From Paragonimus skrjabini miyazakii (lineage: Eukaryota; Platyhelminthes; Trematoda; Plagiorchiida; Troglotrematidae), in assembly GCA_014338405.1 (NCBI GenBank), contig JTDE01000263.1:251874-315873 (forward strand): 64,000 nucleotides of DNA, in the 5' to 3' direction. The translations under genes were made by a program, and so were the position numbers. This document shows positions 45,301 through 58,776 of this stretch, one piece after another. The stretch's first letter is position 1; every line of letters starts with the position of its first letter. A model generated the notes under the pieces. The model made no database searches. It saw only the letters and a program-made list of their open reading frames with translations, and had not been told where the DNA came from.

Positions 45301-46918
45301 CAAAAGTAATGCCGGACAGTACTTATTTGTGGCCAAAATCGCTAACTGGATGAACAACGCTGATGTACTGGTAAACACACTCAATAACTGAGTCTTGCAG
45401 TGTAACAGTGAAAACAGTGTACCCATTGTGAACTGCGTATCAGTGTATGCACCTCCGTCAGCGTGGTACATTACGCTCGTATATAAGTGTGTCGTTCACT
45501 GTATAGCAGACTACGTCGTGCGTACAACTAGATCGTTGCATATAAAGAACAGAAATCATCATATACTCCGACTAATACTATATTTTTTGACGCGGCAGAA
45601 TCAGAACTAACCCAAATTCGTTGATGGCTTCCGTTTGACAACATGATAATTTCTGTTGCGCTGGTGTTATGGGTCTACCGTACTTACATCCGAACGTGTG
45701 TAATCACCTTAGTTGTCATACACTTATGTTACTTTCCAACATACATCTGATTCATTCGTCGCGTGCTCATGTAGTTGAAGATGTAAACTTATACGTACTC
45801 ATAAGGTTGCTTTACAGCGTATTTTCAGTCATCGTAGTTTAAGCCACGTATACTTTATAATAAATGGATATGCGATAATAATTTAATCACCTATCGTGTA
45901 ATGGTAACAGTCAATTACAAATGAAAGTTGGGAAGATTGCATCATTTTGTTTCTAAATGTTTTTTAAAAGTTGGAAAAATGTTTTTGATTCGCTGTGTAC
46001 TAAATAGATTTTTACACGAATTTATGATATGGAATATGTCGGGTTGGAAAGCACATCTGGCCTAATTCTTGCTACACCCACTTAAACAAGATGTTACTTG
46101 AGAAACTCATTCACAAATTGGCGATTCTAATTTGCAAATTTGGAAACAATTGTTTGCCACCAAACATTTATCATATTCTAACTCACACTTTATGTAACTG
46201 ATAGATACAATTTTGGCTGACATTCCTCGGCAATCCTGTGCGACATTTTCATTCAAAAGAGCAAATATAATGTCATTCCGAAAGACAAATTTAATCAATA
46301 ATTCAGAGTATCTCTTCCTTCCAGCCGCAAATTGCCAAGCAACATTTAATAAACAAACCATTTTGCCAAATAAGGAGCAATTTTTGGCATCTATGTGAAT
46401 AGCACAATCAGTTGATAAATTCGAGTGCAAATTGGATGTGTACATGCATTGTGGGCAAATGGTTTGAATATCCGATTTACTCAGATAACTGTAAGTCTTG
46501 TACCATCAATGCTGCTGATAAACTGTTGAAAAGGAACTTATCATACACATGGTTGAGTTTTTTCATTCTTATTCTACAGTTGGTGGTTTCAATACTTCTC
46601 TCAGTTTGTTGCATTTCCCACTCCTGTTATTATTCACTAGTTTTTTACATCACTAGTAATGGAAGATTTCTATAAATCACCTTTTAGAACACATGTAAAT
46701 TACATCTTCGCCAAACAATATCCTCCAGGAGAATCCTGCTAGTATAATTACCGAAAATTCGGGATTGATAAGGTAACTTTCAAATCTGTCGGTTTCATTT
46801 GCGTATGAGCACTTTTCTATGTGACGCACGGTTTTGACGAGATTTGGCACGAACTGTATTCAGTTTAAAACACCGCGTTCCCTTGATCCAGTTCACCAGT
46901 AACGATAGAAGATATACA
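39331..46918. other. Non-coding sequence, nothing recognised
   Basis: Short frames only. An 18-base perfect palindrome centred on ATATAT lies at 40800-40817. Degraded B-box-like spots occur near 41975 and 44735. The 112-codon minus frame at 46445-46107 has no recognised domain. Confidence 0.4.
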
Positions 46919-46959
46919 TCGCAAGATGTTAACATTTCGTTTATTCTCTTCAGTCACGA
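46919..46959 (-). ncRNA. Hammerhead ribozyme motif with a preferred cleavage triplet
   Basis: The minus strand reads TCGTGA, CTGAAGA, GAATAAAC, GAAA, TGTTAACAT, C and TTGCGA. The core fits CUGANGA...GAAA, helix III has the same palindrome ATGTTAACAT as element 1, and the cleavage triplet is ATC, one of the efficient NUH triplets. Helix I pairs over six positions, two of them G-U. Compared with element 1, changes on one side of helix I are largely compensated on the other, which supports selection for pairing. Helix II is weak. Confidence 0.68.
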
Positions 46960-48203
46960 ACGTAGAACATTGGAATATATAGGACATGCGGATAGCAACA
47001 ACAATGGAAACAATCAACGATTGGGTTTACACAAAACAAGAACCGTTATCAGTTCCAGGGCAGACAAACTGCATGAGTCAACAGTTTATGCATACACAGG
47101 ATCGGACGGCAAGTACTGATTACCAGTCTTATGCATGGACAACTCACCATACCACAAGCCTTCCAGATGGCTTGCTGACATTCTACATCCCATTCGTCAG
47201 AATTTTCCCCCACTGTGTGGAAGATTCTTTCGAACTGGTAAAAACCTTACAGAACGTATCGGTGAGTTCACATAAGATGTTTTCTATTGATTTTGACTCT
47301 TTATTTACAAACGTTCCCGTTCGATAAACAGTTGGCTTTTTGCACGGTTTTATTTCCAATCAAAATTTGCCTATTTGTCTCGCAGTGGATTATCTCGAGT
47401 AACTTATACTTTTATGTACAGAGAATATCCGTTTTGTATTTGTAGGATCATCTTATAAGCAAGTAAATGGTGTAGCAATGGGCAGTCCATTGGGCCCAAC
47501 ACTTGCAGATATATTTTTAGGAATGACTGAATTAAAACTATCTGATGCTATAGATGGTGTCAGCCTCTACAAGCGATATGTAGATGACATTTTGATTTTT
47601 ACCACTAATATTCATTTTGATTCACTTTTAAACCTTTTTAATTCTGCTCATCCTAATCTTTCTGTTTCTCACGAAGAGGAAGCAAACAATAGTTTATCTT
47701 TTCTAGACATTTCACTCACTAGAAAACAGCATGGCTCACTGCAACGTTCAGTGCATCATAGGGCTACTTGGTGCGGTCAGTATTGGCAGTTTTCTTCATT
47801 TGCACCAATCGCTTATAAACGAGGTCTCGTGAGAACCCTGTTTCATAGAGCCCGGTAGATATGCACCGATGACTGCTTGCAAGTAGAGGAAGAAAGGTTA
47901 AAGAAAGTGTTGCTCGCGAACGGCTATCCTGAGGAGTTCATCGATGTTCACAGCCAGAAAAGACTGATCAAGACTGACGTGAATACGGTCTGTAAGAAGC
48001 AGGTATTTTTGGACGTTTCTTCCGAAGGCGATCATATCACAACTGATGTAAGTCAAAAATTACAATCTGCTCTAACTCGTATATACCCGGCGGGTGAACT
48101 GCGGTTGCCACTCACAACTAGGAGTGTCGCTCAGCTTATTCACAATCGTGTGTTACCGAGATGTTCTGTGTCACATGTAATCTATCACTTCACTTGCAGC
48201 TGC
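46919..48203 (+). mobile_element. Penelope-like retroelement 2, 3' truncated
   Basis: The left edge carries a hammerhead motif in minus orientation (46919-46959), exactly as in element 1. The reverse transcriptase is then readable on the plus strand in one frame from about 47170 to 48203. Similarity to element 1 ends at the CSC cysteine motif that introduces the GIY-YIG domain (FTCSC at about 48195-48203), so the nuclease and 3' end are missing. Three stops are the only lesions seen in the RT frame. No right-hand hammerhead was found. Confidence 0.8.
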
Positions 48204-48209
48204 CTTTGA
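47100..48209 (+). pseudogene. Penelope-like reverse transcriptase with three in-frame stops
   Basis: All coding pieces share one frame. They are SFELVKTLQNVSVSSHKMFS and DFDSLFTNVPVR (first catalytic Asp block), then LLCTENIRFVF, GVAMGSPLGPTLADIF, and YKRYVDDILIF with the catalytic YVDD at 47577-47588. After these come HEEEANNSLSFLDI, SVHHRATWCGQYWQF and RGLVRTLFHRAR, ending with VIYHFTCSC. The stops are TAA 47325-47327, TAA 47400-47402 and TAG 47856-47858. No frameshift is needed, so this copy is younger or better kept than element 1. The enzyme copied element RNA into DNA at a nick in the chromosome. Confidence 0.85.
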
Positions 48210-51200
48210 ACTCATTGATGTAAAAACAGAAAATCAGTTGAATAACACTAGTGACAATGGTTTGATGATCACCATAAAAATGAGTTCATTATCCATTTCA
48301 ATGTTGACGATGTAGGCATCCACGGAAGAATTTTGCGCTTGATTGTAAGCCTAAAATAGCATAAGTGTGGACGTTGTTATTCGGTTGGATAACGATTAGT
48401 ATTTGTTGGTGTTAACCAAAATCTCTCACGATTTACCAGCAAACGGCTTACGAGTTGTTAATTGCGACTAAGCGATGACATGCATATGTAATGTCGATGC
48501 ACCTGGCCAGCATTTTTCTGGATCTTTTTGGGAACTTGGGATTTTTCTTCAGAATATCAGGGGAAGCTACAACAGAACAATACGATTAGCTGGGAGTGTG
48601 AGAATCATTATTTGGTTTAGAAATGAAGCGATAGAGCAGTATACAGCGTGTCCAGATATAGCTTGTGAAACCTGGCTTTCCTGAATATCACATAGGGAAG
48701 ACCCAGCGGATTTGGTGGCATAAAATATCTGCCAGTCGCTGATAAAGTTGAACTGAGTATGTAACTTAGAATGCTGCCTCACTGGTTATCGGGTACGATT
48801 CCTAGCGGCATGGGAAAAGAAGGCATACGTACACTTTCACTTGATCGCAAGTAGTTTACTGTATTTCAGACTCTGGTTTGGGATACGCAAACTATATTAC
48901 AACAGCGTTGACAAAGAACTGTCAAAAAGAGTTACATTTAGACGGGCCGTTTTGATATGAGTGGAAATCAAAGTTCTCTTGGTAACGGTAGGTGGCGTGG
49001 GTGAAACTACCACAGAAAAATTCCAGGATAGTCTCATGGTTTACACCAGAATTAGTTGTCGGTTAAGAAGGATGACTGTTTCCTTCTGCAACTGAGACAC
49101 TCTCTTAGTGTACTGACGTACACCGAGTTTAGTTTATTCCATTGGACACTAATCCGCCTTGAACATTTGTGACTGTTTAACACAATAAGTTATGTGAAGC
49201 TTGTCTATTTTTAATTATGAAGAAATAAATTTGCTGAGACGGAAAACAGTGAAGGAGATGTCAAGAATGCATCTCAAAAGGTTCCAATGTGTAGGTAGGC
49301 CTGAATTATAAAAGTATTCGAATAGTTTGAAGATTACTATTTAAGGAAAGTGTGCCCAATTATCTGTTTGACATCACGTCAAATTTGCTTACAGGTGAAA
49401 CCATCAAGTAACTTGGAATGACCTCTGACCAGATGTGATCACTGAATTGCGAAAAATGATCATCGACTAAAATAAACAAGTATGTAAAACGAAAATTAGC
49501 CCCATTTTTGATTGCACAATTGGTCACGCCATGGTTGCCCATTACACAAGAAGCCTTCGTTAAGCATTGCAGTAACCGGATCGTTGCTCATCGCTTACTG
49601 CCTGCCAGATTGTACTTGTCTGTTTGATGGACACAACTGCAGGTAACTTCTCGAGTTATGACTTACCAGTTGTTGTACAGACATTAGGTTTAACATGGGA
49701 AAGAGAAATTTTTCAAAATCCTAGTGGGTCTTATCTTACGTATATCTCTTCCATCTTTTGATGTTCCAACGACAGATTCATGTCGCTTTCTGGGGGTTAG
49801 ATACCGGTTTGAGAAAAATTCGGGATCCACTTGGCTTTGTTCCTTACTTTCCTAACAGTTAAAAACAAGCGGATCGCCGTAGTTCGTGGAGGCAATTAAC
49901 GAAATTGGAAAAACTACTCAGGGTTCTTAGCACCTTACGAGGGCACAAAATTGCAGGCAATTTAGTTGAGCGCGGAAGAAGTAATGTTCATCGTACTTCA
50001 CTGGAACCATAATTTGTCAGACTTGAGTGAGTACTGTAAGGTTAGGGTCGTTACGGAGAAAATAATTATAGGGAAATGCATTGTACCTCAAACCGATGAA
50101 GATACCTTGTTAAAATACATACTGAAGAAGTGATAAGCAACATTTAACTATGCACGCAATTCACTTTTGATGATTGTCCAAGGCGAAAAATTCAGATACG
50201 CATTTCGAGTTAGTTTACTGGAGGGATTCAATTATCTTTTGCCGAGGAGGTTTTCAATCTCGTGGCAAACATTTGCCCTGCTAAATTCAACTTTCGTAGT
50301 TGGCTCGGATATGTGGCTGTCCGACGTTCAGGAACGTTCTCGACTTTTCATTGCTATTTTAGGCATCCCGCCCACACGTTGACCTTGTGATTGTGTTCTC
50401 AATTTATTACCTAGACTTTTGTCTGGTCCACATTTTGGTCTTTCTTTCTTATTGGTCATAAACGCTGTAAATGTGAACGAGTTTGTGACCATGTTGACTT
50501 CGAACTGAGCGACATAAAAACACTCTGTTTGAAGCTCAGTCTTTTTCTTGTCTTCCTGCGTTAGCTTTGAGTGATTGAGTTGGCTGAAAAGTTCCGAGTT
50601 AATCATGTCTACTCTGTCGTCCGTTGTTCATTGTCGTCGTTCGTTGTTCTGTTACGTACTGTGTCGTCCAGTCATCGTTGCCTTAGCTTGTATTGTTTTA
50701 TTATCTATTAAAGTCAGCTTACATACTTATAGATTGTAGATCCAGTTGAAGCATGTGTATTAAAACGACTGTCTAGATGTCCTTTAAGATAAAGGATTCA
50801 CTCTTTTTACCAATGAAATTTTGGTGGCAGATGATTTCTGAAAGAATTGATAGCTGTGATCTATTCGCCTAAATTTAATCAGATCACCAATGTGTTCGAG
50901 TCAGTATTTTAGTAACCGCTTTTGTCGTATTAGTTAATTTAGTCTGCACTTTTTGGAAATATTAACGTTTTTAATGAACTGAGGCAAAATGGTTTCCATT
51001 GTTTTGCCTTATTATTGAACATATATTTTGGATACATAGGCGAAATTATTCATGTCCAAGTAATACACGTGAACAACGTTCTAGTTTCTAAAGATGTGCG
51101 TCCACTAAAACTTGCTGTATTAATTATACCGATGGTCTTTTGAGCACGAAGGTTTCCATCAACCAAGCGGAACTCAAAGTTTGGACTGATTCAATTCTGC

Positions 51201-54200
51201 TATGAGCTCACTAACCACATTAATTTTAACCTCTGCTGTACATGTCAAAATTATTCACAGATCTCGGAAGAAGACAAATTTAAGAGGAAAAGTTAACTCA
51301 CCTGCAATTGGCTAACTTTGAACGCTCTTTCATCAATTCTGATTAATTTACATGATCATTCGACACAGAGTAGACCTCGAATAAACATTTCGCATTTTTC
51401 TTTAACCTACATCATTCTTGACATTTTGCTTACCTTCTCTCGTTTCTCGGTGGAGCAACCCACCACCATGCCAACGTATTTGTTGTTCATTGCTCAGTAA
51501 TGTGGTTTAAACAAACTGCCCTACATAGGCATAAATTAGAACGCAATAGTTTAGTTACCAACAGAGGCGTTTCTTACTGCTTAAAATGGTTCCTAGTGAC
51601 ATGCGATAATAGAAAGGTAATCAAGAAAATGGAACCGTGTGAAGTAATTAGCTACTGTAACACTTTCATGCACTTATTCAGATAGGACAAGTAGCTAGGA
51701 ATAGTTATGAATACGCCACCGGTGTGTTAGATGGGAAAATTTAACTTAATTGCGATGAGAACTTATGTGCTTCACTGCTTCCTGAAACCCCGACAAATAA
51801 GCAAGCTAGTAGGGGTCCAACCTACCGTTGCCTTAAGGTAACCACCATGGTTGGACAATATCTTGTCATTCGCTGAGCACCTTGATCTGTACTGAACCTA
51901 TCATATTACAGCTTGTGACGTCGCGTGTGCAACCCGTGTCATCCGGTGTCTGACCAATTTCTTTGGGGCTCACATTTATAAACCCATGTCCTTGTCTCAA
52001 GGACAATTAGTCATTGTAGCCAGTCCGAGATGTTCCCTTTATTATTTCCCCCAGGGATTTGAATTCGAGTACAATCCCTGAGGTTATACGTAGTCCCCAA
52101 CTTTGAGTGTTACCTCAAATGAAAAATTCTTCCTGAAGTCAAGGAACTCTGATTTCTTGTAGTCAAGGTTACGACATTGGATCAGTCGACCAAATTACCC
52201 AAGTTATCCTTCCGTCGAACGGATGTGTTCCATTGGAAGCATACTGTCAACATTTGTGACAGTGTACTCATCAGGTGAATAGTTCCAACTCGAACTCAAC
52301 GCACACAATTAGAATACCAAACCGAGTATTCAAACAGCTTGTTCACCAGTACCGCTGTGGTATACTGAAAGTTCGCTCAACTGCTCACTGTTGCTCTCAG
52401 CTCATTGCGGCTTGCTGCGAGCTAAAGTAAGCTGGTAATATGCTTGATAAATAGCAGTTGAATTTCTGTTTGCTGCATTCTTCTCTAGCTTTGTGTTATT
52501 CCCATCATTATTGTCGCTCCAATCTTGACTCTGACAGTATAAACTGATTAGGTGCTTCATTTCAAGACCGCTGACTGCCTACGTAGTCTTTAGGACGTCA
52601 TTTAATATCTGATCGCATAGTGACTCCGACTTATCGTAAGATGAATGATGTAGAATAAGATTTAAACTTATTGTGGACAGTTGCTGGCAAAAATTTACTC
52701 ATTTGATCTCCAGCCGAAGGCTACTCGGATATTACTTTTGATTGTAAATTTTCAGCGAGATTCAAGGATCAAATGAACATAATCAGTTGGTGCGCATGAG
52801 TGACATATTGGCTCTTGTTTGATGATCATTGGTTACTCGTTTGGGTGAACGCACGTAATTGTGACTTACAGAGCAGAGTCCTAATCAAGTCTTTTTACGT
52901 ACACACTTGCACAGTTTGCGTTCCAAGATGCGTAAGAAGTTTAAGGATTAGATAAAACATCGCGATTTATGTTCAGCGACGGACTGATTAAACAAAATGA
53001 CGTAAAATCCTAGGAAACCTTGTAACTTGTAGTTTATACTGCCATGTTTCAAACTGTCGATGAAAAGTGGAATTTATCGGTCAATCAGTGATAAGCAGCG
53101 TTACCATGGAGAATAACGACTACAGTAGTTCCAAGATTTGCTGTAATGTCTGGTGACTTATGAAGTAAGCATCTAAATTTGATAGGTCCAGTGGAAGAAG
53201 TCTTCATTTTAAGCCTTCACAACAATAAGTTTAACATTTTGAGAATATTTTAATAATTGGGAATGTCTGTCATGGGTACAAAAATATGGATGGGTTTTAT
53301 TCAGATGGTATAATGTTCCTTCTTGTGGACACGATTCTGCCGGGTGGTTGAAAATGTCTTCAATCACTGAGTGTCCAATCTTCAAGGTATATTTTTGGCT
53401 CTTTAGTGAGCAGTTTTTGTACGTCGGCAGAAAACCATTGGTTTGTAGAATCGTGAGAAGACTTTTTAGGGTGTTGGGGGTTGAAGATAGGTGCCTGATT
53501 CAAACACAGCGTTTCCGAAGATTCTGCCACACACCAAGCACGCAATTGATCATAATTTAGATACTGAAAAGAAGATGTGATAGACCATAGTTTGGTGATC
53601 GGTTAAAAATATTCAGTTTGATGTCGCTGTCGAGCGGAGACTGTAACATACCTGCGATTTATGAAACAATAAATATAAATTTAGCGTTTAGTTTTTGCTT
53701 CGGCGCCAATTGTGTTTTTACACGAGACATTATGTTTCAAATGACGTCTTTCGGAAACAACCCCTTAGGAAACTACGACCTTCTGGAGCACGCTACTGTT
53801 GAACGTGGTAATTTTGTTTACGTACGGACAGTTGTTTGCCAAATTTAAAAATTGCACTAATCGTTCTAAGTGTTCAATTTAGTTACGACACAATAGGTTA
53901 TTCACCACTGTTCCGTAGGATAATGAGGGACTTTCCTGGGTCATATCGGCAAACCTCAGACATACTACAAAGATAGCGTGTCTCACAAATCACTAGACCA
54001 CTTTTGATTATTGAATCTAAATTATTGATCGAGCATGATCTCCTGGTGCTATGTATCTTTCGTTAAAGTTAATTACTCTATTCCGCTACGGAGTTTCCAG
54101 AACTACAGTTTTCAGATTTCTGACTAGGATGGATAAAAGAATATCGGATTGCACCAAAGTACGTTATCAGGAACAAATATGGAGCAGTTTCGCTGGGGGT

Positions 54201-56964
54201 TGCTTATTTCTTCAAGAGACTATTATTGGCTCAATGTTGCTCATAATCTGTTTCCTGGATTTAATTGGTAAGTCCAAAAGACCGAGGCTGATGTAAACCA
54301 ACGATGTGAAGGATGAAAAATTGTAATACCTAGACCGATTACAGGACAGTTTGAGCTATCGTGACCAGGAGCCATTGTACAACAGCTTTTTGACCAGTGC
54401 GAACAGATGTAAATTCATGCTCGTTAACTGTAGATCTTAGACTGATTGCCACCTGCAAAACACCAACCTTACAGATTTTCTATGCAAGTGAAACTAGCTT
54501 GGGCTACCGATAAATACGTGTGTTTCACAATTTGTGAACCAAAACGCTGAAGTAGTAAAGCATAAGTCGTCCCAACCTGAAACCAGGTTCACATCGTTCA
54601 GGTTCACACTTCAATCAATACTGCAGATTTTTGCCTTTAACGATAAATTCGAAATTAATATACTGCGTCCAGAGAGAATCAGCATTTGAATAGTATGATA
54701 TGATAAGATCTTTGACTGAAATAGGCCAACTGACATTGAACTAACTCCCACTGTAATGCCGATACAGTTAAAAGACGATGGCCTCCATATACAAGATCGT
54801 CTAAATACTGATCTGTCAATACCACACGATGATGCATGTTTAACAGCGTGATCTCCAAAACGGAAATACCGAGTGAGCTGGTCATTATTTAGACAGGATG
54901 ACTTCAATCAGTACCTCATCACACTTCAGTCACTTGTCAATAATGTGGTCAGGGCTGAACTTGTAGATGAATCTCAAACTCCATTCGACCGACCTAAAAG
55001 AAACACTCATGTTCCTCTCCTTCTCCCAATGGTCATCTAGTACATGTATCAACTAGCACGTTTTCTTGCTCTGCAATGATAGGTCTGCATGCCAATAGCA
55101 TCTTTCACATTTCTGTTTATTTATTCAGCCTACGTTTATCTATAAATTATTCGGAAAACTTTTAGGTTTATTCATCCGACAAACAAGAAACAAAATACTA
55201 ACTGCATAACCTACAAACAAGGACATATCTTCCTTCACTGGAGACCTATCAGCTCATAAAATGATGGTTCAATGAGAATAAAATGACATTTTCGTCAAGT
55301 CCAAATGGGTTCATTATACTATATCTGCATAAAACGCTTCAGTTCATTATTGCTTACTAACAGAAAGGGTTCTAATATCCTGAGTTTTAGAATATTTCAT
55401 CAAAATGTCATTTACGGAAGGCTTAAGACGCTATATTAAACAGGCTATCAGTTGTAAGAAAGCAATGTCCTCGAATACGCATTTCAGAGCTTTTCATATA
55501 GATTAGCACGAAATAGTCTCAAAATATGCTACTCCAGTGCATTGAACACTCATCATTCCTCCTGAGTGAGTCAACATTTGAGATGACGAGTTAACATAGT
55601 TGACCTGCAGGGAATTGGAGATCAATGTAATCGATCATACTGGAATTAACTGAGCACCGCTCAGACGGTCAAATCACAAGCAAGATGTCAACAATAAGAA
55701 GAATAAATTCGGAAAATTGAGAATTGAAAACTGTAAGGAGAAGATGAGTAGATGTTTGACCAGTCGCTCATATGTTTGACCAAGGGGATACTTCTAAACA
55801 TTCAAACAAGCCATGCTGATTGGACCAACGTGTGTCATTGGTTGAATAGAGTGAAATGATCAATCCTGAACAATTCTTCAGAGCATTTAGACTAAAATAT
55901 ACCACATTAGCAGTGGTTTGCAACCAGTCAGGTGTTCACTTTCCACATTGAATGACGTTACTCCTTAGATGGTCATGTAGGGTTACTGTTAGTCCTGAAC
56001 ATCCTACCTTGGTTGCCTAATTCCATAGAGAGGACAGAGCCAAGTCTGGAGACTAACGCTATTTTAATGTTATTGTCGGTTTCAGGATGCGATAAAGAAT
56101 ATTATTCTTCATTCGTTGGCTATAATTTCATCTCACTACCCCCAGAACATAAGAATCAGTAGACTGCCCACTCATTGACCTTATTAATGTTGTCACGTAA
56201 CAGGCGGTAAGTCACCAGAAGGAGTCTCCTATTAAACATGGAAGAACTACTTTTTATAGTATCAGTTCACCTCATACACAGTAAGAATTTTTTGATTGTC
56301 TAATTGTACATTTTGCAACAGTAATCAGACAGTTTGGGAAAGATTAATGCATCAAAGCTTGGGTGAATGGAAACCGTTTATAACTAGGTAGGCGTTGCAT
56401 GTTTACACAGGATTCAGTTGTTTTGACTTGACGTTCACATAAACAGTCAGTTTCGGAGGATTGACAACCATAATGTTGCTCGCTGGGCTATTTATGCTGC
56501 TGGACCACGCGTATTTGACTACTTGGCCCATTTGTGCTGTGCTTACTATTGACCAAATAACGTCTAATAGATACATAAACTTGCTGAATACCGAAACACC
56601 CCAACAGTCCTGACTTGTTCACCCATCCACATATCTGACAGACCCCGTTAAAACGCCTTTCTTCAGACACTATACAATAGGACGAGCCAACTCATGCGCA
56701 AATATGTAGCCAATAGAAGGTAAGCGTACTTTCTAATTCTCAATACTGCCAAACTACACGACACTGGCAAGCAGAAAGCCATTAGATCTTAAAAACGTCT
56801 GAAATGTGCTATCGTGATCTTTGATCGACAACGGCGTTCAAAGTTGATTTGAGTGTGTTTGGCTTGTGTTTGCTTGCCCTTTAGATCATTTGGTGAATTA
56901 TGTATGAGACAGTGGAGCAGATGGGTAACACAATCCAAATGTGAAATTTCTGAACATCCTACCT
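48210..56964. other. Non-coding sequence, nothing recognised
   Basis: Nearly 9 kb with short frames only. No domain, no convincing exon borders and no repeat copy were recognised by eye. It is probably intergenic or intronic. Confidence 0.4.
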
Positions 56965-57060
56965 GGTTTCGTAGCTCAGTTTTTAGACCGCTCACTGTGG
57001 TTTCGAATGTTGCTTCTGTCGCTGGTTGGAATCCCGCCGAAGCGGACTTTCTTCTTAAAT
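56965..57060 (+). repeat. tRNA-like repeat, family 2
   Basis: GTAGCTCAGTTTTTAGACCG is an A-box-like start near 56972. It is followed by TGTTGCTTCTGTCGCTGG and a B box GGTTGGAATCC (57024-57034) with one mismatch. The 3' part GCCGAAGCGGAC and an A-rich stretch follow (AAATAAAAAAAAC near 57057-57070), as after a SINE insertion. It is probably a tRNA-derived element. Confidence 0.55.
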
Positions 57061-58776
57061 AAAAAAAACAATTGTCATTCGAATAGCGCGTGCACCCATT
57101 TTGCATCTCAAGCAAATAAACACCCCGAAGGTTGAAGTTTGAAAGATGCGCGTTGGATTTCACCCGTTTTTCTAAACACCTCAAACAACAGAGCGATTTA
57201 AGCCATATCCATGAGGTGACCATGTTAATAGAGTTCGGCTATATGAGCAACAAGGGAAAGTTTCATGAAACAAAAATATAACTGGGCGTGGTATACTTCA
57301 CTAAATATTGTTAGTAGGTAGTTTGGTAGAACTCGAAAGCAGGCAGAGTTATTTGCATTCCGACAGAAGTTAGTATGCGGTCTTAATGAAAAATAAATCA
57401 ATGATTTGACTATAATGTTTCAACATGGAAGCTTATGGTAAATATCAGGTGGCTACCACTGAGAATAACTCGATTGAACAAATAAGTTTGTGTATATTTA
57501 TTCCGTTGCATCTGTTCTGTTATTTTTCCAAAGATTTAACAACTTGGCTTACTGACCAATTTATGAAAATACAGCAAATATGCTAACAAGCAGTCAAGCA
57601 TTCATTCTGTTCGGTTGAATATTGCAGTTCCTAAAACAGATAACCTGTGTGAAAAATCACTTGGTTTCTACTTTCGCTTCGGATACTGCTTTCAGTTAAC
57701 TATTTTCGAACGATGCATCGAAGTAGATTTTCTCTATCATTAGTGATACACAACAGTTTTTCTACTGGGGTTGAGCGCCATTTTATTGCACTGTAGGACA
57801 CTGTGGTAACCATAGTGTCCTTGGTCACACATTAGATCGGAAGGTACAAACACGGTCGACTGTGAGTAACGTTCGGGTTGTCCAATAGCCTGAAGAAGGT
57901 GCGCGGCGGCTGCCCTCTGAAGTTCAGCTGGTACTTCCTCGCTTAAAAGTGTTACTAGGATTGACTACGTTTGATGACTGAAATTTTGTTGACTGGTAAG
58001 CAACTAGGGATTTGGTTGATATAAATCGGATACGACTGAAGGCAGGACAGTAAACTACGATACTTCAGTCGCGCTTCATTGGAGCAGTGGTAAGTCCAGT
58101 TATCTCATAGAAACTTGGATGGGATGCCAATGTCTCCCGAGATCTAACCAAAGCAGATCTAATATCTGGCGCACGCTTTCTACACATGCATGTTTTACAA
58201 ACAAACGTGAATGACGTTCAAGGTGTTTCAACTGAATTTCTTCCGCATTCAAAATCAACCAGTTTTCGTAGGGTTATTGTCAGAATTGCAGTCATGACTG
58301 TAGCTAATGAAAAACTGTTTTCCTAGCACTTTTTCCGAGCTTCTATAATTTCTGAACTGTCTCAGCTAGACCTGTGAATGATTCCCTCTGATTGACGCTG
58401 ACTGTGATAATTCCAAAGCTAAATCCGAGGAAACTGTTCATAGCTAAAACCTTCTCATCTGTAGTTAGTCCGGGCTTTGTTTCCAAATCGCGCTTCGCAT
58501 CAACTTCTTGCAGTTGCATGACAGACAACTGATACCAGAAGGATTTCCTTCTTTTTCTATTAGCATTCAGGAAAATGACAAAATCTTTTTAGATTCATGT
58601 AGTCATTTTAAACTGTCAAATTACGTGGTGAACGCATGAAGATTATAAGCTAAGGTTTCATTTGACAGGATCTGTCAGGCTTATGCACAATATGTCAAGA
58701 AAGATATTACTTTTAATGCGGTTAGACAAACAATGTTTTTTTATGGCAACATATAATTAACGATACTAGTACTCAC
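57061..58776. other. Non-coding; possible old SINE near 57990-58150
   Basis: Bases 58078-58140 (GGAGCAGTGGTAAG, then AAACTTGGATGGGATGCCAA) resemble the degenerate SINE head at 2940-2985. Otherwise nothing is recognised. It may be intron downstream of the minus-strand exon at 59112-58777. Confidence 0.35.

Noticed and set aside
56789..57223. 144-codon minus-strand open frame
   Set aside because: Its middle is the antisense of a tRNA-like repeat and the ends show no domain.
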